Below, piece by piece: positions 57,572 to 64,000 of a stretch of DNA of 64,000 nucleotides. Source of the DNA: Stenotrophomonas maltophilia (GTDB lineage: Bacteria > Pseudomonadota > Gammaproteobacteria > Xanthomonadales > Xanthomonadaceae); the NCBI RefSeq assembly GCF_002138415.1, contig NZ_CP015612.1, forward strand, positions 2,334,001-2,398,000, in the 5' to 3' direction. The notes under the pieces were generated by a model. It searched no databases, had not been told where the DNA came from, and saw only the letters and a list, made by a program, of their open reading frames with translations. Each line of letters opens with the position of its first letter. Within the stretch, counting starts at the first letter, position 1. A program made the position numbers and the translations under genes.

Positions 57572-58531
57572 ATGTCCGCCTCCACCGGCTCCCGCCTCGT
57601 CATCTACGCCGCCCTCGCGGGCAACCTGGCCATTGCCATCGCAAAGTTCATTGCTGCCGGCATCTCCGGCAGCTCGGCCATGCTCAGTGAGGGCGTGCAT
57701 TCGCTGGTCGACACGTTGAATGAACTCCTGCTGCTGTACGGTCTGCGCCGCGCCGGCAAGGCGCCAGACCCCGTGCATCCGTTCGGCTACGGCCGCGAGC
57801 TGTACTTCTGGAGCTTCATCGTCGCACTGCTGGTGTTCGCTGCCGGCGCCGGTGTTTCGGCCTACGAGGGCATCCAGCACATCCGTCGGCCAGAGCCGGC
57901 TACCAACCACGCGTTGAGCTACAGCGTGCTGGGCATCTCCATCCTGTTCGAGGGGGCGTCATGGTGGGTGGCGCTACGGGAGTTCCGGCGTACCAAGGGC
58001 AAACTGGGCTACTTCGAAGCCTTCCGTCGCAGCAAGGACCCGTCCACCTTCACCGTGCTGCTGGAGGATAGCGCCGCCCTGCTGGGCCTGGGTTTCGCAC
58101 TGATCGGGCTCGTAGCCGCCCAGATGCTGGACATGCCGGTGCTTGATGGTGTGGCGTCACTGTGCATTGCTGGCGTACTGGCCGCAACCGCCTTCCTTCT
58201 GGCCCGTGAGACCAAGGGTCTGCTGGTCGGGGAGCCGGCCCACCCGGCCGTAGCCGAGCGGATCATGGCGGTGGCCGAAACGGACCCGGACCTGCGCCGC
58301 GCCAATGGGGTGACCACCATGCAGATGGGACCACAGCAGGTCGTGGCCATGCTCAGCGCCGAGTTCGAGGACGATCGGCAGACGCCGCAGATTGAAGCCT
58401 GCATCACCCGCATCGAAACCGCAGTAAAACGCGAGTATCCGGAACTGGTGGCACTGTTCATCAAGCCGCAGACGCCCGAGGTCTATGCCTCCCGCCGCGC
58501 GGCACTGGCCGCTCCGCCTGCGCAGGAATGA
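57572..58531 (+). CDS. Cation diffusion facilitator (CDF) family metal exporter
   Basis: A 319-residue inner-membrane transporter with six helices and a cytoplasmic domain. Helix 2 has SEGVHSLVDTLNE, giving the HxxxD metal site, and helix 5 contributes a second pair (LEDSAALLGL). CDF proteins export Zn, Co, Fe or Mn in exchange for protons. Metal preference is not assigned. The C-terminal ferredoxin-like domain follows (MQMGPQQVVAMLSAEF). It starts at 57572 and no regulator is adjacent. Confidence 0.92.
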   Translation: MSASTGSRLVIYAALAGNLAIAIAKFIAAGISGSSAMLSEGVHSLVDTLNELLLLYGLRRAGKAPDPVHPFGYGRELYFWSFIVALLVFAAGAGVSAYEGIQHIRRPEPATNHALSYSVLGISILFEGASWWVALREFRRTKGKLGYFEAFRRSKDPSTFTVLLEDSAALLGLGFALIGLVAAQMLDMPVLDGVASLCIAGVLAATAFLLARETKGLLVGEPAHPAVAERIMAVAETDPDLRRANGVTTMQMGPQQVVAMLSAEFEDDRQTPQIEACITRIETAVKREYPELVALFIKPQTPEVYASRRAALAAPPAQE

Positions 58532-58561
58532 CATTGCGTCTGCGCCCGTTTCACCTGTTTG

Positions 58562-59239
58562 ATGTCACAGTTCCATCACCGTTTGCCCGAGCCTGCCTCT
58601 ACCGTGCCGGACTGGTTGCCCGCCTCTCTTCAGATCCTCCCGCGCAGCTTCTACCGGCGCCCGCCCGTCGAAGTCGCGCCCGAGCTGCTCAACACCCTGC
58701 TGGTCCGTGACGATGGCCGAGCCGGTCGCATCGTTGAAGTCGAAGCCTACGCAGGCAGTGTTGATCCTGCCGCCCACTCCTATCGCGGGCAGACCCCGCG
58801 CACGGCCAGCATGTTCGGCGAGGCCGGGCATCTGTATGTCTACTTCACTTATGGAATGCACTGGGGCAGCAACGTTGTCTGCGGCGAAGTGGGTGAAGGC
58901 GTGGCGGTACTGCTGCGGGCCATCGAGCCGCTGGTGGGCCTGGAGCGCATGCGCGAACTGCGTCCCGCCGCGCGCCGCGACCACGATCTGGCCAGCGGAC
59001 CCGGCAAGCTCTCGCAGGCCTTCGGGCTGGACCGCAGTTTCGACGGCGCTGATCTGGTAACCGGCAACCACGGGATTGTCATCGCCAGCGACGGCGTGCC
59101 GCCGCCGGAGGATCCAGTGGTCGGGCCCCGCATCGGCATCAGCCGCGCTGTTGATTTCCCCTGGCGTTGGCACATCCGTGATCACCGTCACGTATCGATC
59201 CAGCCACGTCGCGCTTCCGCCCCAGCAAGGAAACGATGA
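58562..59239 (+). CDS. 3-methyladenine DNA glycosylase (AAG/MPG type)
   Basis: A 225-residue glycosylase of the AAG family, distinct from E. coli AlkA and Tag. The motifs LPRSFYRRPPVEVAPELL, IVEVEAYAGSVDPAAHSYRG (with the catalytic Glu), YVYFTYGMHWGSNVVC and GPGKLSQAFGL are conserved. It removes alkylated purines from DNA to start base-excision repair. The next gene starts within its stop (ATGA). The ATG at 58562 was taken; it lies 30 bases after the CDF stop. Confidence 0.93.
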   Translation: MSQFHHRLPEPASTVPDWLPASLQILPRSFYRRPPVEVAPELLNTLLVRDDGRAGRIVEVEAYAGSVDPAAHSYRGQTPRTASMFGEAGHLYVYFTYGMHWGSNVVCGEVGEGVAVLLRAIEPLVGLERMRELRPAARRDHDLASGPGKLSQAFGLDRSFDGADLVTGNHGIVIASDGVPPPEDPVVGPRIGISRAVDFPWRWHIRDHRHVSIQPRRASAPARKR

Positions 59240-59433
59240 TGACCCCGCTCGACAAACCACTGCGCCGCGAGCTGCACATCGGCGGCCAACCCTACACTCT
59301 CACTGTGGCCCCTGAGGGCCTCAGGCTGGTTGAGAAGGGGCGGCGCAAGGGCATCACACTGCGCTGGCAGGACCTGGTATCCGGAGACGCCGCTCTGGCC
59401 ACCGCCTTGCAGGCATCGCTGCAACAGCACTGA
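59236..59433 (+). CDS. Small hypothetical protein coupled to the glycosylase
   Basis: A 65-residue protein (LRRELHIGGQPYTLTVAPEGLRLVEKGRRK is its beta-rich core; the last part is helical, AALATALQASLQQ). It overlaps the glycosylase stop by four bases and starts with ATGATG, so it is translated with it. No known domain; a DNA-repair link is possible only by position. Confidence 0.65.
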   Translation: MMTPLDKPLRRELHIGGQPYTLTVAPEGLRLVEKGRRKGITLRWQDLVSGDAALATALQASLQQH

Positions 59434-59553
59434 GCCGGCGCGCCCACCTCACATCGGCATCACCCCGCCGTGGCGATACATAACGGCGCGTGCACTAGCT
59501 TGGCGCCAGACAGCCGCCGCAACCGCCCTCGCCACCCAGCCCTGAAAAGCGCC

Positions 59554-61272
59554 ATGGACGAAGCCGAACGACTGCTCGAAATCGAACGACTGCACCTGTT
59601 GGATACGCCCCCGGAGCCGGTGTTCGACGCCATCGTCGCCGCCGCCCGCGCCGCAACCGGCATGACCATGGGCCTGATCAGCGTGGTGGCCGAAGACCGC
59701 CAGTGGTTCAAGGCCAACATCGGGCTTGAGGGCGTCAGCGAAACGGCCCGCGAAATTTCCTTCTGTACCCATGCCATACGCCAGGACGAGTTGTTCGAGA
59801 TACCCGATGCGCGCCAGGACCCACGTTTCTCCACCAATCCGCTGGTGACGGGCGGGCCGCGCATCCGCCACTACGCTGGCATCTCACTCGGCTCGGCGCA
59901 TGGCGCTCGCATAGGAACGCTGTGCCTGCTCGACCCGATGCCCGGCGTCCTGTCTCCTTCGCAACGCGAACTGATGGTGCATCTGGCGCGGGTCACCACC
60001 CAGGTACTGGAGCAGCGCAGCACGCTGATGGCGCAGGTGGGCCAGGCCAAGGCCCTGCATCGCGAACTGAAGCGCAGCGAGGACTTCCTGGAGCGCACCA
60101 ACCGCGCCGCCCGGGTGGGAGGCTGGGAGATGGACCTGGTCACCAACGAAGTGCGCTGGACTCGCGAGACCAAGCAGTTGCACGGCGTGCGCAGCAACTT
60201 TGAACCGACGCTTGACACCGCGCTGTCGTTCTATCGCGAAGACAGCCGCAATATCATCCGGGCAGCAGTGCAGCGTTGCATCGACGAAGGCACGTCCTGG
60301 GAGGTGCAGCTGCCAATGACCACCGCCGACGGGCGCGCGATCTGGACCCGGGTGGTCGGCAGCCGGCAACAGATCGACGGACATCCGCGCCTGGTCGGGG
60401 CGATCCAGGACATCACTGACGAACGAGCCGCGCTGGACGCGCTGGAAGCGAGCGAAACCCGCTACCGGCGGCTGTTCCACTACAGCCTGGGCCTGATCTG
60501 CACCCACACGCTGGACGGCACATTGACCTCGGTGAATCCGGCGGCCGTGCAATCGCTGGGTTTCGAGGAAAGCCAGATGATCGGGCGCAGCCTGTGTGAC
60601 CTGATGCCGCCGGAAAAACGCGAGGGCTTCAAGGCCTACCTCGCTCGGATCCAGGCAAACCACACCGACGCTGGCGTGATCGAGCTGATCGCCGCGGACG
60701 GAACGCGCCACTACTGGGCGTATCACAACGTGCTCGACAACGAAGCCAGCCCGCCCTACGTGCTGGGGCATGCTCAGGACGTCACCGCGCTGCGGACGCA
60801 GGAGCAGCAGCTGCGCGAAATGTCCTTCAAGGATCCGCTCACGCAGTGCTACAACCGGCGTTACCTGCACCGGCTGGATGAACTGATTGACGAGCGCTGG
60901 GCCTGCGTGATGTTCGATCTTGACCATTTCAAGCACATCAACGACACCCATGGCCACCGCCGTGGCGATGCCGTGCTGGTCGAGTTCGCCACCTTCCTGC
61001 GCTCGCCGCTGGACAAGGACGAGACCGTGGTACGGCTGGGTGGCGACGAGTTCATGGTAGTGCTGGTCGCGCCAGCGAATGGCCGCCTGAGCGAACTCGA
61101 GCACTGGTACCAGGACCACGCCGCGCTTTCGCCCAGCGCGTTCTCGATGGGCGCGGCCATCAACACGGCCGGTGAGCCCGTGGCCGACACCATCCAGAAG
61201 GCGGACAGCCGCCTCTACCGGACCCGCGCGCGCGTGCGCCGGGAGCGACGCGAAGACCCTGCCGCGCGTTGA
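59554..61272 (+). CDS. GAF-PAS-GGDEF diguanylate cyclase
   Basis: A 572-residue cytoplasmic signalling enzyme. An N-terminal GAF domain (LLDTPPEPVFDAIVAAARA; FCTHAIRQDELFEIPDA) to about 165, then two PAS domains (about 185-305 and 310-430), and a C-terminal GGDEF domain with FDLDHFKHINDTHGH and the active RLGGDEF at about 495. It should make c-di-GMP. The inhibitory RxxD site upstream of GGDEF is absent (DKDE instead), so product feedback is probably lost. The start at 59554 is the first Met of the GAF domain. Confidence 0.92.
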   Translation: MDEAERLLEIERLHLLDTPPEPVFDAIVAAARAATGMTMGLISVVAEDRQWFKANIGLEGVSETAREISFCTHAIRQDELFEIPDARQDPRFSTNPLVTGGPRIRHYAGISLGSAHGARIGTLCLLDPMPGVLSPSQRELMVHLARVTTQVLEQRSTLMAQVGQAKALHRELKRSEDFLERTNRAARVGGWEMDLVTNEVRWTRETKQLHGVRSNFEPTLDTALSFYREDSRNIIRAAVQRCIDEGTSWEVQLPMTTADGRAIWTRVVGSRQQIDGHPRLVGAIQDITDERAALDALEASETRYRRLFHYSLGLICTHTLDGTLTSVNPAAVQSLGFEESQMIGRSLCDLMPPEKREGFKAYLARIQANHTDAGVIELIAADGTRHYWAYHNVLDNEASPPYVLGHAQDVTALRTQEQQLREMSFKDPLTQCYNRRYLHRLDELIDERWACVMFDLDHFKHINDTHGHRRGDAVLVEFATFLRSPLDKDETVVRLGGDEFMVVLVAPANGRLSELEHWYQDHAALSPSAFSMGAAINTAGEPVADTIQKADSRLYRTRARVRRERREDPAAR

Positions 61273-62064
61273 TCACGCACGCACCGTCACCCATGTCGGC
61301 GCGTGGTCGCTGGCCTTTTCCTGCAGCCGCACCCAACGGTCGACGCCAGCATCCTTCAGTCGTTCCGCCAGTACGGGATTCAACAGCAGATGATCGATGC
61401 GCAGCCCACGGTCGCGCTCGGCATGCTGGCGGAAATAGTCCCAGAAGGTATAGATCGTGGCGTCGCCGTGCACCTTCCGCACCGCATCGGTCCAGCCCTG
61501 CGCCAGCAGTCGTTCAAAGGCTTCGCGCACCTCTGGCTGGAACAGTGCATCGCGCCGCCACGCCTTGGGATCATAGACATCGGCTTCTGTGGGAATCACG
61601 TTGAAATCACCCAGCAGCAGCGCCGGGTGCGGCAGCTCGACCAGGCTGCGTGCATGCCGGATCAGGCGTTCCATCCAGCGCAGCTTGTAGTCGAACTTCG
61701 GCCCGGGCTGCGGGTTGCCGTTGGGCAGGTAGAGGGCACCCACGATGACGCCGTGCACCGCCGCCTCCAGGTAGCGACTCTGCGTATCCTTGGGTTCGCC
61801 CGGCAATCGGCGGCGGCTCTCGACGGGCATGGCCCCCCGGGCCAGCAGCGCCACGCCGTTCCAGCGCGCCTCACCCTTCCAGAGTGCACCGTAGCCGGCC
61901 TCTTCCAATGCCGCAGCGGGAAACGCGGCGTCGGTGGCCTTCAGTTCCTGCAGGGCAACCACGTCCGGCGATTCCCTGTGCAGCCAGTCCAGCAGCTGTG
62001 GCAGACGCGTGCCGATACCGTTGACGTTGAACGTTGCAATTCGAAGCGTTTTGCGGCGGGGCAT
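61273..62064 (-). CDS. xth: Exodeoxyribonuclease III
   Basis: A 263-residue apurinic/apyrimidinic endonuclease/exonuclease III. Motifs: RIATFNVNGIGTRLPQLLDWL (N-terminal Asn), VVALQELKATD (catalytic Glu), LLGDFNVIPTEADVYDP (Asp-Asn), RGLRIDHLLL and the terminal SDHAPTWVTV (Asp-His). It cleaves DNA at abasic sites in base-excision repair. The start at 62064 matches the conserved beginning. The stop is immediately after that of the convergent cyclase gene. Confidence 0.93.
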   Translation of the reverse strand: MPRRKTLRIATFNVNGIGTRLPQLLDWLHRESPDVVALQELKATDAAFPAAALEEAGYGALWKGEARWNGVALLARGAMPVESRRRLPGEPKDTQSRYLEAAVHGVIVGALYLPNGNPQPGPKFDYKLRWMERLIRHARSLVELPHPALLLGDFNVIPTEADVYDPKAWRRDALFQPEVREAFERLLAQGWTDAVRKVHGDATIYTFWDYFRQHAERDRGLRIDHLLLNPVLAERLKDAGVDRWVRLQEKASDHAPTWVTVRA

Positions 62065-62098
62065 GGACAAATGACTCCTCGGCGCAGCGGGGGTGAGC

Positions 62099-62121
62099 AT
62101 TCACTCTGAGTATTCACTCTG
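62099..62121. repeat. Direct repeat ATTCACTCTG x2 in the xth/GH13 divergent gap
   Basis: ATTCACTCTG occurs at 62099-62108 and 62112-62121, 13 bp apart. It lies in the 176-bp gap between divergent genes and may be a regulator site or a minor duplication. Confidence 0.4.
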
Positions 62122-62240
62122 CGCGCCTTGGCATGCACGGGCCGTGGATACCACGTCATGATGCGATGCCATTCGGTTCACGAACCGCTGCCACGGCGCG
62201 CAGCAGGCTGGTCACCCGTGAACGGTGCCGGAGAAGCCCC

Positions 62241-63827
62241 ATGGCGGTGCGTCCGCTGCGCGCGATCTACCAGGTCGACCCGTATCTGTTCCGCGACAGC
62301 CAAGGCCGCGGCTGGGGCACCCTGGATGGCATCACCGAAAAGCTGGACTACCTGCAGTGGCTCGGCATCAGCCATGTGTGGCTGCTGCCGTTCTACTGCA
62401 ACGCCGGCCGTGATGGCGGCTACGATGTCACCGATCACTACCGCATCGATCCACGCCTGGGCGACGAGACCGCCTTTCAGCGCCTGGTCGATGCGGCCGA
62501 CGCGCGCGGCATCGGCATCATCGTCGAACTGGTGATGCAGCACACCGCCAGCGCGCACCCGTGGTTCGTCGCCGCGCAGCAGGGTGACCCGGCCTGGCGC
62601 CGCTGGTACCTGTGGAGCGACCACATGCCTGACGACGGCCTGCAGCCGATGTTCCCGCCGATCGAGGCCTCGGCCTGGACATGGGATGCCGAGGCCGGCG
62701 CGTTCAACCGGCACATGTTCTACCGGCACGAGCCAGACCTCGACCTGGCCCATGCGCCGGTACGCGAGGAACTGCTGCGGGTAATGACCTTCTGGCTGCA
62801 GCGCGGCGTGGCCGGCTTCCGCGTGGACGCCGTTCCGTACATGGTCGAGCGTGCTCGCCACGCCGACCCGCGCGACGACGGGCTGTGGCTGCTGGAGGCG
62901 ATGCGCGCCACGGCAGACGCGCAGCAACGAGGGCTGCCACTGATCGGCGAAGCGGATGTCCGCGCGTCCCATTACGGTGACTTCCTGTGCCACGGGCGGC
63001 GGCTTTCGCACCTGCTCGATTTCCACCTCAACAATCACTTCTTCCTGGCACTGGCATGCGGCGATGCCAGCGAAGTGGCCCGGGTCATGGCCGAGTACGG
63101 CCCGCACGCGTCGCCGGACACACGCATTGCCTGGCTGCGCAACAATGATGAACTGGACCTTGAGCAGTTGGAGCCGGAGGAGCGCGAAGCGGTGATGGAA
63201 CGCTTCGCCCCTGAGCGTGGCATGCGCATCTATGGCCGTGGCATCCGCCGCCGGCTGGCACCGATGCTGGAGGGGGACATCGCATGGCAGGCCATGGCCT
63301 GGGCGGCGCTGCTGTCGCTGGGCCAGGTGCCAGTGATCCGCTATGGCGAAGAGATCGGCCTCGGTGATTGCCTGGAGCTGCCCGAACGCAATGCCGTGCG
63401 GATGCCGATGCACTGGCATGACGGCCCAGGGGCTGGGTTCACCGATCAACCGCGGCATGCCTGGCGCGCGCCACCGGCAGACGGCCCCTACGGTTACCGG
63501 ATGGTGAATGTCGAGGCGCAACGCGCGACGCCAGGTTCACTACTGCTGCGCGTGCGCGAGCTGCTGCAGCAGCGCAATGCACATCCCGTACTGCAGCAGG
63601 GCCCTCACACGCTCGACCCACCCTCACCTGCGCTGCTGATGCTCCGCTACGGCGAGGCACCCGATCAGGCGCTGGCACTGATCAACTTCGGCGACGAGCC
63701 GGTCGAGGTGGACGTGCCCCTGCGCGGTCCGCTGAACACGCTGGTGGGCCACGGCGCCGAGCTGCAGGGTCACCGCTGTTACCTGCAGGGCCACGGCTAT
63801 ACGTGGCTGGCTGCCGAAGGTGCCTGA
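62241..63827 (+). CDS. Glycoside hydrolase family 13 enzyme (alpha-amylase/trehalose-synthase-like)
   Basis: A 528-residue cytoplasmic GH13 protein: a (beta/alpha)8 barrel with region I DVTDHYRID, region II GFRVDAVPYM (nucleophile Asp196), region III LIGEADV (acid/base Glu237) and region IV NNDELD (Asp303), then a C-terminal beta domain. It lacks a signal peptide. Trehalose synthase and related maltose-acting enzymes have this early MAVRPLRAIYQVDPYLF-like start. Specificity is not proven. The start at 62241 follows GGAG, better than 62133. Confidence 0.9.
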   Translation: MAVRPLRAIYQVDPYLFRDSQGRGWGTLDGITEKLDYLQWLGISHVWLLPFYCNAGRDGGYDVTDHYRIDPRLGDETAFQRLVDAADARGIGIIVELVMQHTASAHPWFVAAQQGDPAWRRWYLWSDHMPDDGLQPMFPPIEASAWTWDAEAGAFNRHMFYRHEPDLDLAHAPVREELLRVMTFWLQRGVAGFRVDAVPYMVERARHADPRDDGLWLLEAMRATADAQQRGLPLIGEADVRASHYGDFLCHGRRLSHLLDFHLNNHFFLALACGDASEVARVMAEYGPHASPDTRIAWLRNNDELDLEQLEPEEREAVMERFAPERGMRIYGRGIRRRLAPMLEGDIAWQAMAWAALLSLGQVPVIRYGEEIGLGDCLELPERNAVRMPMHWHDGPGAGFTDQPRHAWRAPPADGPYGYRMVNVEAQRATPGSLLLRVRELLQQRNAHPVLQQGPHTLDPPSPALLMLRYGEAPDQALALINFGDEPVEVDVPLRGPLNTLVGHGAELQGHRCYLQGHGYTWLAAEGA

Positions 63828-64000
63828 GTGCGCAGCGCGGGCAGCACGTGTTCGGCGAAGTCGTCGATGAAACGTTCCTGCTCGCGGTTCACGTTGTGCA
63901 GGTAGATGCGATCGAACCCCAGTCCCTGCAGCTCCTGCAGCCAGGCCCGATGCTGGCCCAGGTCTGCCGAGACATGCACGTGCTCGCGCACCACCTCGGC
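63797..64000 (-). CDS. Luciferase-like (LLM class) flavin oxidoreductase, C-terminal part (partial)
   Basis: The last 67 or so residues of a gene that continues past the window. The segment LQGLGFDRIYLHNVNREQERFIDDFAEHVLPAL is the typical end of non-F420 LLM oxidoreductases (TIGR03885-like), which in Xanthomonadaceae sit beside a trehalose-type GH13 gene. Its stop overlaps the GH13 stop region by 31 bp convergently. Start and most of the domain lie outside. Confidence 0.75.
   Translation of the reverse strand, partial: AEVVREHVHVSADLGQHRAWLQELQGLGFDRIYLHNVNREQERFIDDFAEHVLPALRTQAPSAASHV

Noticed and set aside
1..64000. Search by eye for tRNA, rRNA, riboswitch, insertion sequence, prophage, CRISPR
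   Set aside because: I found no cloverleaf, no conserved riboswitch core, no transposase-like frame with terminal repeats and no phage structural genes. Short or divergent elements could have been missed.

Overview
The window is chromosomal DNA from a high-GC gammaproteobacterium of the Xanthomonadaceae, most probably Stenotrophomonas (S. maltophilia group). Support comes from the uniformly high GC, the many TonB-dependent receptors, a Clp/CRP-type site, and short GTAG-headed palindromes of the SMAG type that are characteristic of S. maltophilia (47843-47865 inside a gene, 52842-52863 between genes). Genes are densely packed with frequent ATGA/GTGA stop-start overlaps. I see no tRNA, rRNA, CRISPR array, insertion sequence, prophage or plasmid origin.

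Layout. 1-2058: end of a TonB receptor, an alpha/beta hydrolase and a MaoC-type hydratase. 2095-7885: a CrbS/CrbR-like two-component system (kinase with a solute-symporter-like sensor, LuxR-type regulator) divergent from an acyl-CoA synthetase, with a perfect 16-bp palindrome in the shared promoter region. 8071-10263: an isolated, lower-GC gene for a beta-helix protein with two C-terminal membrane helices. 10408-22396: a complete-looking alginate catabolic locus: GntR regulator and TonB receptor on the minus strand, divergent from PL6 lyase, PL17 oligoalginate lyase, MFS transporter, DEH reductase, SGNH esterase and KDG kinase. 22409-33199: mainly exported proteins (S41 peptidase, CocE-like hydrolase, YadA-type autotransporter, large subtilase, a probable HExxH metallopeptidase, a secreted nuclease).

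33304-41718: HAD phosphatase, VOC protein, then an unusual fusion of a SAM methyltransferase to a molybdenum-cofactor-sulfurase-like (NifS-type) PLP domain, downstream of a Clp/FNR-like palindrome; then a LysR-AraC pair facing a duplicated-domain Tat protein and a beta-propeller protein. 41719-48905: a functional-amyloid (Fap-type) operon of six genes behind a good sigma-54 promoter and next to a divergent sigma-54 activator, with a strong stem-loop after the fapC-like gene and a SMAG element embedded in the fapF-like frame. 49014-52766: a hydroxyacid dehydrogenase and an SPFH/zinc-ribbon/small-membrane-protein trio. 52867-56837: a TonB receptor and secreted tyrosine phosphatase in one operon, divergent from a TetR regulator with a palindromic operator between them. 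56920-64000: Inh-type protease inhibitor, CDF metal exporter, 3-methyladenine glycosylase, diguanylate cyclase, exonuclease III, a GH13 enzyme and the end of a luciferase-like oxidoreductase.

Most interesting: the methyltransferase-NifS fusion, the Fap operon with its regulatory signals and repeat insertion, the alginate locus with an added esterase, and the lone beta-helix membrane protein. All functions are assigned by reading motifs by eye; no database search was run.
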